This document shows, piece after piece, positions 9,175-16,140 of a stretch of 18,489 bases of DNA. A program made the position numbers and the translations under genes. Below the pieces are notes generated by a model. It was given only the letters and a program-made list of their open reading frames with translations. It was not told where the DNA came from and did no database searches. Positions within the stretch are counted from its first letter, which is position 1, and each line of letters begins with the position of its first letter. The DNA is from Pauljensenia sp. (GTDB lineage: Bacteria > Actinomycetota > Actinomycetes > Actinomycetales > Actinomycetaceae): positions 1-18,489 of the forward strand of contig JASBZF010000028.1 of the NCBI GenBank assembly GCA_029983625.1. The letters run 5' to 3'.

Positions 9175-9180
9175 TACGAT
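9175..9180 (+). promoter_or_regulatory. Candidate -10 for the RNA ligase-like gene
   Basis: TACGAT lies in the 138-bp divergent region between galK and the RNA ligase-like gene and fits TANNNT. A weak TTCTGG at 9151-9156 with an 18-bp spacer could be a -35. Support is from position and hexamer only. Confidence 0.3.
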
Positions 9181-9189
9181 AGTAGTGCA

Positions 9190-9209
9190 GGCCCGAGGCA
9201 AAACGGGCC
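9190..9209 (+). repeat. Short inverted repeat in the RNA ligase-like leader
   Basis: GGCCCG (9190-9195) and CGGGCC (9204-9209) form a perfect 6-bp GC stem with an 8-nt loop, starting about 10 nt after the candidate -10 and ending 28 nt before the ATG. It could stabilise the leader RNA. No U-tract follows, so it is not an intrinsic terminator. Confidence 0.4.
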
Positions 9210-9237
9210 AGACCCCGCAACCGACCCGAAGGCGAGT

Positions 9238-9789
9238 ATGTTCCTGCCGCAGCGTTCCCCCGATCAGGATTGGTTCGGAGTTGTCATCGCCATCCCTGAA
9301 CCCTGGGTTACTCAGCTCACTGAGCTTCGTTTACGACTTGGTGATCTGCACGGCTCGCGTGTTCCCGCGCACATTACGATTTTGCCGCCCACTCCCTTCC
9401 CGACCGAAGAACGCGCAGAAGTGATCCGTCACCTGCGCGAAGTCGCAAAACACCATCGTCCTTTTCGCGTGACTTTGAAAGGAAGCGGTTCCTTCCGTCC
9501 TCTCTCCCAGGTGGCTTTTCTTCAGCTTGCCGAGGGCGGAGCAGAATGTACAAATCTCGCTGAGGATATTCGTACAGGGCCTTTCGCTGATATTCCCTCA
9601 CGCTTCCCCTATCATCCGCACGTCACCCTCGCTCAGGACGTTGACGACCCCGCTCTTGATCTTGCACTCGATATCGGCGACACCTTCGAGGCCACATGGC
9701 TCGTTCCTGGTTTTCGTCTCGATCGGGTTGATGCGAACGCAATGTATTCCACAATGGCGCTTTTTGATTTTGAATCTGCGTCACTGTGA
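9238..9789 (+). CDS. 2'-5' RNA ligase / 2H phosphoesterase family protein
   Basis: The 183-residue protein carries the two HxTx motifs that define the 2H superfamily: H45-I-T-I (within PAHITILPPTPF) and H128-V-T-L (within HPHVTLAQDV). In this fold the two histidines catalyse phosphodiester chemistry on RNA or nucleotide 2',3'-cyclic phosphates; the physiological substrate of bacterial members is mostly unknown. The ATG at 9238 is chosen because GAAGG lies 5 nt upstream and the fold begins right after it (DQDWFGVVIAIP). An upstream in-frame ATG at 8920 would run antisense through galK and adds no recognisable sequence. It is followed 69 nt later by the YihY gene in the same direction. Exact activity is unassigned; family membership is secure. 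Confidence 0.85.
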   Translation: MFLPQRSPDQDWFGVVIAIPEPWVTQLTELRLRLGDLHGSRVPAHITILPPTPFPTEERAEVIRHLREVAKHHRPFRVTLKGSGSFRPLSQVAFLQLAEGGAECTNLAEDIRTGPFADIPSRFPYHPHVTLAQDVDDPALDLALDIGDTFEATWLVPGFRLDRVDANAMYSTMALFDFESASL

Positions 9790-9846
9790 ATGCGGTGGCA
9801 TTTCGTGTGATGTTGATCTGAAGCGGCGCGTACACGCAAAGGTCGA

Positions 9847-9852
9847 TAGCGT
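9847..9852 (+). promoter_or_regulatory. Probable -10 for a leaderless yihY transcript
   Basis: TAGCGT fits the actinobacterial TANNNT -10 and is separated from the ATG at 9859 by exactly 6 nt. Transcription would therefore begin at or next to the start codon. There is no Shine-Dalgarno at a usable distance and no evident -35. Confidence 0.5.
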
Positions 9853-9858
9853 GGAATC

Positions 9859-10935
9859 ATGAGTGCGTCACATTCCCATCAATCTGATACTTCCAAAGCG
9901 AAGACCTTGTGGAAGTTACCTTTTGCGCGCCAGAGTGCAATTGTGAAAAAGCGTTGGAATCAGACGCGGATCGCGAGGACTTTCGCACGCTATAGCGGCG
10001 CAAACGGCTCACTCCTTTCCTCGGGAATGGCCTTGACTTCACTCCTGTCTTTAAGCGCAGCACTGACGGTGGCCGTCACCGCTTTCATGGCTGTGCTCGG
10101 CCGGAACGCAGCGATGCGCGACGCACTGTTTTCAAGCATCGCCCAGACAATCCCGCACCTGCTGAAAACAGAGGAAGATCCTTCGGGGCTGATTAACCCT
10201 GACACGCTCGTGATGACTGGCGGCCTGTCCGCAACCGGCATCGTCGCTTTAGCGATCATGACGTGGAGTGCGGTGAACGTGGTCGGACAGTTCGGCACTT
10301 CGATCCGCGCAATGTTCGGTCTTCGCTGTCTTCCTTCTTCCCCGCTTGCTGTAATTGCACGTAACGCCCTCGGCGCCCTTGCCCTTGGAGTTTCCTTCAT
10401 TTTCGGTGCGTGCCTGGGTGTTGCTGTGGATATGACAGGTGAAGCTCTCCTCAATGTTCTCGGTTTTGATTCTTCGCTCTTTTCCTTTGTTTTCCTCGAT
10501 GTCGCAACTGTGCTTTTGGCACTGTTCGTTTACGCCCTCGTATCGTGGATCCTCATCAGTGTGGTCGCTCAGGTTCGTGTTCCGGCGCGCCAGCTCATTC
10601 CCGGAGTCTTTCTGATTGCATGCGCCTCAATCGTTTTGCGGATCGCGGGGACGAGCGTCGTTGGCACCGTGAAAGGCCCTTTGCTTGCCACCGCAGCAAC
10701 GCTCATCACTCTTGTGTTGTGGATCAACCTGCAAGTCCGTGTAGTTCTTGTGATCTGCGCGTGGATCGCCAATCCTCCGGCACCTGAAAAACCCTCTTCA
10801 GGGGATGAAAGCCACTTCTTTGACACTCCGAACTACGTGACACACTCCGTCCCTGAAACCCTGAGTTGGCGCTACGACAGTGTCAGTGGCGAGATCCGTC
10901 CCGAAGCTGTCACAGACAGAGACGATCTGGGCTAA
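9859..10935 (+). CDS. YihY/virulence factor BrkB family inner-membrane protein
   Basis: The 358-residue polytopic membrane protein has a basic N-terminal cytoplasmic segment (residues about 1-50) and six predicted helices. They include TSLLSLSAALTVAVTAFMAV, GIVALAIMTWSAVNVVGQF, LGALALGVSFIFGACLGVAV, ATVLLALFVYALVSWILISV, LIPGVFLIACASIVLRIAG and TLITLVLWINLQVRVVLVIC. Order, spacing and the conserved RVPARQLIPG loop match the YihY/BrkB (formerly 'ribonuclease BN-like') family. The old RNase BN name is not supported for this family, and its transport or envelope role is unsettled. A hydrophilic tail of about 55 residues ends the protein. The start is probably leaderless. It converges on xth, with only 15 nt between the stops. 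Confidence 0.88.
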   Translation: MSASHSHQSDTSKAKTLWKLPFARQSAIVKKRWNQTRIARTFARYSGANGSLLSSGMALTSLLSLSAALTVAVTAFMAVLGRNAAMRDALFSSIAQTIPHLLKTEEDPSGLINPDTLVMTGGLSATGIVALAIMTWSAVNVVGQFGTSIRAMFGLRCLPSSPLAVIARNALGALALGVSFIFGACLGVAVDMTGEALLNVLGFDSSLFSFVFLDVATVLLALFVYALVSWILISVVAQVRVPARQLIPGVFLIACASIVLRIAGTSVVGTVKGPLLATAATLITLVLWINLQVRVVLVICAWIANPPAPEKPSSGDESHFFDTPNYVTHSVPETLSWRYDSVSGEIRPEAVTDRDDLG

Positions 10936-10954
10936 GAAAAAAGTTCTTGCTTAG
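10932..10954. terminator. Weak bidirectional dyad between yihY and xth
   Basis: CTAAG (10932-10936) and CTTAG (10950-10954) are inverted around an A6/T6 tract, straddling both stop codons of the convergent genes. AAGAA/TTCTT inside offers an alternative stem. The minus strand reads T6 shortly after the xth stop. The stem is short and AT-rich, so termination strength is doubtful. Confidence 0.3.
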
Positions 10955-11748
10955 GCGTAGATGACATTCACGGGAGCGTGATCAGAAAAACGCGCCTCAT
11001 AGGAAACGGCCTTCACGATTGAAAACTCACGTGCGCGCGCAGCCAGGCCCGGCGTTGCGAAGTGGTAGTCAATCCGCCACCCCGCGTCATTATCAAAGGC
11101 TTTTCCTCGCTGTGACCACCACGAGTACGGCCCCTGAACCTGGCCTGCGAGATCACGGACAACATCACGCCATCCCGCTGCGATCCACTCGTCCAGGAAA
11201 GCGATCTCCTCATCGAGGACACCCGCACGCTTATTGTGGTTCGACGTCCAGTTCTTCAGATCCAGTTGTGAACGCACGATGTTGAAATCACCGCACACAA
11301 GAACATCCTCGCCGCTTGCGAAAAGCTCAGCAAGACGTGCTCCAATCCTGGGAAGGTGAGCCATTTTCGCGTCCTGCTTCGGCGTATCTTTCTCTCCCGA
11401 ATGGAAATAAGCGGAGATCACCCGAAGACTCCTGCCCTCAGCTTCGATCACAGCTTCCAGCCAACGCCCAGAATCCGCGTCCGTCTCATGATCGTCAAGG
11501 ATCGTGCGAGTATCACACACGAGGGCGCGCCCTCTACGCACCGCAATCAGAACACCTGCACGGCCCTTGATACGACACGGCACCGTCACTGTTTCCCACT
11601 CTTCACCGAGCAGATCGGACGCGATCTCAGCTTCAGCGCGCACCTCCTGCATGAGGATCACATCGGGATCTTCTCCCCTCAACCACTCGTGCATCCCCTT
11701 GCGGGCAGCGGCGCGAATACCGTTGACGTTAACGGTCGAAACCTTCAC
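10951..11748 (-). CDS. xth: Exodeoxyribonuclease III (AP endonuclease)
   Basis: This 265-residue EEP-fold nuclease has the complete ExoIII catalytic set: N7 (TVNVNGIRAA), E35 (ILMQEVR), RWLEAVI, the Tyr in SAYFHSG, CGDFNI (Asp/Asn pair), GWRIDYHFATP and the terminal SDHAPV His. It cleaves DNA 5' to abasic sites and trims blocked 3' ends in base-excision repair. The start is GTG (11746-11748), whose last two bases belong to the argB stop (GTGA overlap), so expression is probably coupled to arginine-pathway translation. No independent Shine-Dalgarno is obvious. Placing a repair enzyme last in an arginine operon is unusual, though an accident of genome packing is possible. Confidence 0.94.
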   Translation of the reverse strand: MKVSTVNVNGIRAAARKGMHEWLRGEDPDVILMQEVRAEAEIASDLLGEEWETVTVPCRIKGRAGVLIAVRRGRALVCDTRTILDDHETDADSGRWLEAVIEAEGRSLRVISAYFHSGEKDTPKQDAKMAHLPRIGARLAELFASGEDVLVCGDFNIVRSQLDLKNWTSNHNKRAGVLDEEIAFLDEWIAAGWRDVVRDLAGQVQGPYSWWSQRGKAFDNDAGWRIDYHFATPGLAARAREFSIVKAVSYEARFSDHAPVNVIYA

Positions 11749-12662
11749 TTCGCCTCCAGGTGCGCATCGGGGACAATCATCGTGCCCGTACCTTCATCAG
11801 TCATCAGCTCAATAAGAACCGAATGCGGGGCACGGCCGTCAACAACATGGACTGCCTCAACCCCGCCCTCGATCGCTTCCAAACATGCCCGCACCTTCGG
11901 AATCATCCCCGAAGACACCGCCTTCTTCAGTGCGCGTAACTGCGACGCACTCGTCAAGTGGATCAAAGAATCCGGATCCGGGTAGTTGGCATAAATCCCC
12001 TCAACATCGGTGAGCATGAGGAGCTTCGAAGCTCCAAGCGCAACCGCCATCGCCGAGGCCGCAGCATCAGCGTTGATATTGAGGACACAGCTCAGATCGT
12101 CCTCGTCAATTGCGATCGAAGAGACCACGGGGATCCGACCGGCTTTGAGGAGTTCAAGAACCGCCCCCGGATCCACATCCGAAATATCACCCACAAGACC
12201 AAAATCGATTTCCTGGCCTGCGCCGTTAACATCGCGACGTCTTTTTGCTTTGAAAAGCGCGCCGTCCTCGCCGGAAATGCCGACGGCACGATTATCTTGG
12301 CTGTTCAGACACGACACGAGACAACGCTGCACCTGCCCGGTCAACACCATGCGCACAATCTCCATTGCCTCTGGAGTTGTCACACGCACCCCGTCTTGAA
12401 AGGGAGTGTCAATTCCGAGTTTGGCAAGCATCGCGCTCACCTGCGGCCCTCCGCCGTGAACAACGACGGGGAACAATCCGACATGGTGGAGGAATTGAAC
12501 ATCCAAGGCGAAAGCCTCTTGCGCTTGTGGATCCGTCATCGCATGTCCACCGTATTTAATGACGATGATCTGTCCGCGCAACTGCCGCATCCAAGTCAGG
12601 GCCTCACTCAGCACCTGCGCGCGCTGCGCATCACTGAGCTTGATAGCGTCGTGCGTAACCAT
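11745..12662 (-). CDS. argB: Acetylglutamate kinase
   Basis: This amino-acid kinase phosphorylates N-acetylglutamate, the second step of arginine synthesis. The 305 residues show the kinase Lys in IKYGGHAM (K36), VVHGGGPQ, LNINADAAASAMAVALGA, LTDVEGIY and GMIPKVRACLEAI. The IKYGG motif and VHGGGPQ distinguish it from carbamate kinase. About 30 residues precede the core (IKLSDAQRAQVLSEALTWM), resembling the extra N-terminal helix of arginine-inhibited hexameric enzymes, so feedback inhibition is plausible. The ATG at 12660-12662 is fixed by AAGGAG 8 nt upstream; the frame is open further up, but that stretch is not conserved. It lies 91 bp downstream of argF and overlaps xth by 4 nt. No other arg-pathway gene is in the window. 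Confidence 0.95.
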   Translation of the reverse strand: MVTHDAIKLSDAQRAQVLSEALTWMRQLRGQIIVIKYGGHAMTDPQAQEAFALDVQFLHHVGLFPVVVHGGGPQVSAMLAKLGIDTPFQDGVRVTTPEAMEIVRMVLTGQVQRCLVSCLNSQDNRAVGISGEDGALFKAKRRRDVNGAGQEIDFGLVGDISDVDPGAVLELLKAGRIPVVSSIAIDEDDLSCVLNINADAAASAMAVALGASKLLMLTDVEGIYANYPDPDSLIHLTSASQLRALKKAVSSGMIPKVRACLEAIEGGVEAVHVVDGRAPHSVLIELMTDEGTGTMIVPDAHLEAK

Positions 12663-12670
12663 GCGCGTTT

Positions 12671-12676
12671 CTCCTT
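12671..12676 (-). promoter_or_regulatory. Shine-Dalgarno deciding the argB start
   Basis: The minus strand reads AAGGAG at 12676-12671, 8 nt before the ATG at 12662. It shows that the 33 residues encoded in frame upstream are not part of ArgB. Confidence 0.7.
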
Positions 12677-12753
12677 CATTGTTTTTACACAGCAAGAGTG
12701 GGCCGTTCATCTCCTCATACTCTTGTCCAGCACAAGGAGTCCCGCCCGCAGTG

Positions 12754-13752
12754 TCAGTCACCTAAGGTGGCGACCATCACCGCTTTGATCGTGTGCATCC
12801 TGTTCTCCGCCTGGTCAAACACGATGGATGCCGGGCCTTCAAAAACCTCGTTCGTTACTTCAAGTTCGGCAAGACCGGTGGACTGGAAAATCTGCTCGGC
12901 GACCTTTGTGTTGCGATCATGGAACGCGGGGAGGCAGTGCATGAACTTCGCTTGTGGTCCGGCTTTCGCCATGAGTTCAGCGTTCACCTGATAGGGCTTC
13001 AGCAAGGTGATGCGTTCTGCCCACACGTCCTTTGCTTCCCCCATCGACACCCAGATGTCGGTGTGGATAAAGTCCACGCCGGTCACGCCCTCGTCAATTG
13101 ATTCAGTGAGAGTGATCCGGGCACCGGTTTCCGTCGCGATTTTCTTCCCCGCTTCCACAACCTCTGCGGCGGGCCACAGCTGTTTCGGCGCGACAATGCG
13201 AACATCCGCGCCGATGAGGGCACCGTTTACAAGAAGAGAACGCCCCGTGTTGAAACGCGCGTCACCCACGTAGGCAAAAGTGACCTCATTCAAGGGCTTA
13301 CCCGCATGTTCGCGCATCGTGAGTGCGTCGCAGAGCATCTGAGTGGGATGCCAGTCGTCGGTGAGTCCGTTCCACACGGGCACTCCCGACAGCTGAGCTA
13401 AAAGCTCAACCTTTGCTTGATCGTCACCTCGATATTCGATCCCGTCGAAAAAACGCCCCAACACGCGAGCCGTGTCCGCAACAGATTCCTTATGCCCGAT
13501 CTGCGAACCGCTCGGATCCAGGTAGGTCGTGTGCGCGCCCTGATCGAAGGCGGCCACCTCGAAGGCGCAACGAGTCCGCGTCGAAGTTTTTTCAAAAACG
13601 AGGGCGATGTTCTTACCGACGAGGTGCTGTACCTCGGTTCCGTTCTTTTTTGCGTCTTTGAGTTCGGCGGCGAGGTCGATCAGGGAAAGCCACTCGGAGG
13701 GGGTGAAGTCAATCTCGCGCAGGAGATGGCGGCCATGCAGGGGGTGAGTCAT
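12754..13752 (-). CDS. argF: Ornithine carbamoyltransferase, long ArcB/E. coli-ArgF-like type
   Basis: The enzyme makes citrulline from ornithine and carbamoyl phosphate. In 332 residues it has the carbamoyl-phosphate loop S57-TRTR-61, DPSGSQIGHKES, DDWHPTQML and the ornithine-site HCLPAFHD near residue 272. Length and the phrase YLDPSGSQIGHKES resemble E. coli ArgF/ArgI and catabolic ArcB rather than the shorter (about 307-residue) biosynthetic ArgF of mycobacteria. The ATG at 13750-13752 begins the conserved MTHPLHGRHLL, with a moderate GAGAAGAAAG upstream; an in-frame ATG 11 codons earlier is unsupported. Neighbouring argB suggests an anabolic role, and no arginine deiminase or carbamate kinase is visible, but arcB cannot be excluded by sequence alone. 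Confidence 0.92.
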   Translation of the reverse strand: MTHPLHGRHLLREIDFTPSEWLSLIDLAAELKDAKKNGTEVQHLVGKNIALVFEKTSTRTRCAFEVAAFDQGAHTTYLDPSGSQIGHKESVADTARVLGRFFDGIEYRGDDQAKVELLAQLSGVPVWNGLTDDWHPTQMLCDALTMREHAGKPLNEVTFAYVGDARFNTGRSLLVNGALIGADVRIVAPKQLWPAAEVVEAGKKIATETGARITLTESIDEGVTGVDFIHTDIWVSMGEAKDVWAERITLLKPYQVNAELMAKAGPQAKFMHCLPAFHDRNTKVAEQIFQSTGLAELEVTNEVFEGPASIVFDQAENRMHTIKAVMVATLGD

Positions 13753-13789
13753 CAGCGGGTCTTTCTTCTCGGGTCTTTGATACACACAA

Positions 13790-13809
13790 GCCCCTCGGCT
13801 TTGAGAGGC
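13790..13809 (-). terminator. Possible hairpin terminator/attenuator between folD and argF
   Basis: On the minus strand GCCTCTC, loop AAAGCC, GAGGGGC forms a 7-bp stem with one G-U pair, followed by a U-rich but broken tract (TTGTGTGT). It lies about 25 nt after the folD stop and about 38 nt before the argF ATG. It could end glyA-folD transcription or partly attenuate argF. The weak U-tract keeps confidence modest. Confidence 0.4.
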
Positions 13810-13833
13810 ACCAGGGTAAGGATCTGCACGATG

Positions 13834-14805
13834 CTACTCGTTCATGCCTTCGTGTACGCCACCGCTTCCGCCCTCGGCAATAACGCAGCCCTCAGGGCGT
13901 TCCCCAGCACGTTGTGCGGCACGTTCAGCAGCCTCGACGACATTCATGACGAGTAGGGCGCGCGTCATCGGCCCCACACCTTTCGGATTGGGTGAAAGCC
14001 ACGAAGCGACCTCATCCACTCCGTCAGCAACATCCCCGAAAAGACAGGACTTGCCTTCCTCGGTGAAAACGCGAGACACACCCACATCGAGAACAACAGC
14101 ACCGGGCTTGACCATGTCCTTTGTGATCAGACCAGGAGAACCTGCAGCCGCCACGACAATATCCGCGCGGGACACGTGAGCGGCAAGATCAGCGGTGCCC
14201 GTATGGCAGACAGTGACCGTCGCATTGATCTCTCGGCGCATGAAAAGTAGGCCGATGGAACGTCCGACCGTCACGCCTCGCCCCACAACACACACGTCTT
14301 TCCCGTTGAGGTCAATTCCGTGACGAGTCATGAGTTCAATAACGGCCCGTGGCGTACAGGGCAACGGTGAATCAATCGGCCCAGAAGCACGCAGCATAAG
14401 ACGACCCAAATTCGTCGGATGCAGGCCGTCAGCGTCCTTAGCGGGGTCGATGCGTTCAAGAACCGCATTCTGGTCAATCCCCCGAGGTAACGGCAGCTGC
14501 ACGATGTAACCCGTACACGCTGGGTCCGTATTCAGCCGGTCAACAGCTGCTTCCACTTCTTCCTGCGTCGCCGTTTCAGGAAGATCCACTCGGATTGAAG
14601 CGATACCGACTTCAGCACAGTCGCGATGCTTCCCCGCAACATAGGCAAGTGAACCCGGATCTTCGCCGACAAGGATTGTCCCCAGACCGGGAACTACACC
14701 GCGCTGCCGTAAAGACGCCACGCGCTCAGCAAGCTCAGCTTTCATTGCAGCTGCTGTTGCCGTCCCGTCAAGAACCTTCGCAGGCCCAGCCCACGGCGCC
14801 CTCAT
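13834..14805 (-). CDS. folD: Bifunctional methylene-THF dehydrogenase / methenyl-THF cyclohydrolase
   Basis: FolD interconverts 5,10-methylene-THF and 10-formyl-THF using NADP. In 323 residues the catalytic YVAGKH (Y55, K59), GYIVQLPLP, DADGLHP, PCTPRAVIELM, Rossmann VVGRGVTVGRSIGLL and KGVGPMTRALL are all present in order. The protein carries a Gly-rich tail of about 20 residues beyond the usual end. Its ATG overlaps the glyA stop by 4 nt (ATGA), so it is translationally coupled to GlyA, whose product 5,10-methylene-THF is its substrate. Both should be under the ZTP riboswitch upstream of glyA, which makes metabolic sense because 10-formyl-THF is what the riboswitch indirectly senses. Confidence 0.96.
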   Translation of the reverse strand: MRAPWAGPAKVLDGTATAAAMKAELAERVASLRQRGVVPGLGTILVGEDPGSLAYVAGKHRDCAEVGIASIRVDLPETATQEEVEAAVDRLNTDPACTGYIVQLPLPRGIDQNAVLERIDPAKDADGLHPTNLGRLMLRASGPIDSPLPCTPRAVIELMTRHGIDLNGKDVCVVGRGVTVGRSIGLLFMRREINATVTVCHTGTADLAAHVSRADIVVAAAGSPGLITKDMVKPGAVVLDVGVSRVFTEEGKSCLFGDVADGVDEVASWLSPNPKGVGPMTRALLVMNVVEAAERAAQRAGERPEGCVIAEGGSGGVHEGMNE

Positions 14806-16094
14806 GCGCCCAGTCCTGCGTAGAGCGGATGCGAATCGGTGAGGGTTTTCACGCGAGTACGCAAGCCCTCAACATCAACGGAAAGGCCGCTGGCCCCTTG
14901 AATGAGGGTCGTGCCGATAATGTCGGCAACTTCCGCGAAATCTTGCGCATCGAAACCGCGAGTGGCAAGCGCAGGGGTGCCGATCCTCAAGCCCGAAGTG
15001 ACTTTCGGGGAACGCGGATCGAAGGGGACCGCGTTCCGGTTCACGGTAATTCCGACCTCGTGGAGAAGATTCTCGGCCTGAAGACCATCGAGGGCAGAAT
15101 CCACAAGATCAACGAGGACGAGGTGAACGTCTGTGCCGCCGGTCACGAGTTGAATTCCGGCAGCTTTCGCATCCTCTGCCCCCAGACGTTCGGCGATGAT
15201 CTGCGCCCCCTCCAGTGTGCGGCGTTGACGATCCTTGAACTCTTCGGTCTGGGCGACCTTCATTGCGATCGCTTTCGCAGCGATCGCGTGCATAAGCGGA
15301 CCGCCCTGTTGGCCGGGGAAAACCGCAGAGTTGATCTTCTTGCCCCACTGTTCGCCGCGCGCCGACAAGATCATGCCTGAACGCGGCCCCCCGAGGGTCT
15401 TATGGACAGTTGTGGTCACCACGTCAGCATGAGGAATGGGACTTGGGTGAAGACCCGCCGCCACCAGACCCGCAAAGTGAGCCATGTCCACCCACAGGGC
15501 AGCTCCGACCTCGTCGGCGATCTCACGGAATGCTGCAAAATCAAGATGACGCGGGTAAGCAGACCAGCCCGCAATGATGACCTTCGGGCGTTCACGCAAG
15601 GCCGCTTCACGGACCTGCTCAGGCTCGATGCGCATCGTTTCACGGTCAACTTCGTAGGCGACAGCCCTGTAGTTCTTCCCGGAGAAGTTGATCTTCATCC
15701 CGTGAGTGAGGTGCCCGCCGTGAGCGAGTGACAGTCCTAGGATCGTGTCTCCCACATTCGCCATCGCCATGAGGGCCGCAGCATTCGCTTGCGCACCCGC
15801 GTGAGGTTGGACGTTCACATAGTCCGCACCCTCAAAGACACGTTTTGCACGCTCGATCGCCAGGGATTCGGCGACGTCAACGATTTCGCAGCCCCCGTAG
15901 TAGCGGTGGCCGGGGTAGCCTTCCGCGTATTTGTTCGTCAAGACCGACCCCTGTGCTTCGAGCACCGCACGGGGGACGAAGTTTTCCGAGGCGATCATTT
16001 CAAGCGTTGTTTGTTGACGCTCAAGTTCCTGATCGATGACCGCCTGGATCTCAGGATCGAGCTGAGCAAGGGTCATGTCATTGAGGGAATCCAT
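14802..16094 (-). CDS. glyA: Serine hydroxymethyltransferase
   Basis: GlyA converts serine plus THF to glycine plus 5,10-methylene-THF. In 430 residues it shows ASENFVPRAVLEAQGS, KYAEGYPGHRYYGG, HGGHLTHGMKINFSGK, DMAHFAGLVAAG, the PLP-lysine block TTTVHKTLGGPRSG (Lys near residue 231) and GGTDVHLVLVDL. The ATG at 16092-16094 is supported by AGGAG 5 nt upstream; an internal ATG six codons later is a weaker choice. It heads an operon with folD (4-nt overlap) and possibly argF-argB-xth if the intervening hairpin is leaky. The leader carries a ZTP riboswitch, so expression should rise when ZTP/ZMP accumulates, that is when 10-formyl-THF is short. Confidence 0.97.
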   Translation of the reverse strand: MDSLNDMTLAQLDPEIQAVIDQELERQQTTLEMIASENFVPRAVLEAQGSVLTNKYAEGYPGHRYYGGCEIVDVAESLAIERAKRVFEGADYVNVQPHAGAQANAAALMAMANVGDTILGLSLAHGGHLTHGMKINFSGKNYRAVAYEVDRETMRIEPEQVREAALRERPKVIIAGWSAYPRHLDFAAFREIADEVGAALWVDMAHFAGLVAAGLHPSPIPHADVVTTTVHKTLGGPRSGMILSARGEQWGKKINSAVFPGQQGGPLMHAIAAKAIAMKVAQTEEFKDRQRRTLEGAQIIAERLGAEDAKAAGIQLVTGGTDVHLVLVDLVDSALDGLQAENLLHEVGITVNRNAVPFDPRSPKVTSGLRIGTPALATRGFDAQDFAEVADIIGTTLIQGASGLSVDVEGLRTRVKTLTDSHPLYAGLGA

Positions 16095-16133
16095 GGGTTC
16101 TCCTGTGTTCTTTGAACCGCCGATTTCTCGGTT
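16095..16133 (-). promoter_or_regulatory. Expression platform of the glyA riboswitch with alternative hairpins
   Basis: RNA bases GGUUC (16118-16114) can pair with GAACC (16100-16096) around a 13-nt loop holding most of the glyA Shine-Dalgarno (AGGAG, 16104-16100). The same bases can instead pair in CGGUU (16119-16115) with AACCG (16133-16129). The two stems exclude each other. No U-tract is present, so control of translation initiation is more likely than transcription termination. The pairing is seen; the switching is inferred. Confidence 0.5.
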
Positions 16134-16140
16134 GACATCT

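Noticed and set aside
8920..9237. N-terminal extension of the RNA ligase-like protein
   Set aside because: It is in frame but runs antisense through the galK 5' end and across its strong Shine-Dalgarno and the divergent promoter region; the 2H fold begins just after the ATG at 9238.
12722..12736. CTTGT/ACAAG 5-bp inverted repeat between argF and argB
   Set aside because: Short, AT-balanced, no U-tract; easily expected by chance.
12663..12761. 33-residue N-terminal extension of ArgB
   Set aside because: It is in frame but unconserved and overlaps the argF stop; the AAGGAG at 12671-12676 supports the start at 12662.
11356..12788. Two long open frames antisense to argB and xth (11356-11985 and 11958-12788)
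   Set aside because: Both are shadows opposite well-recognised enzymes, with no motif or ribosome-binding site.
14595..15380. 261-codon open frame antisense to glyA/folD
   Set aside because: No domain and low-complexity basic composition; it lies wholly over two strongly conserved genes.
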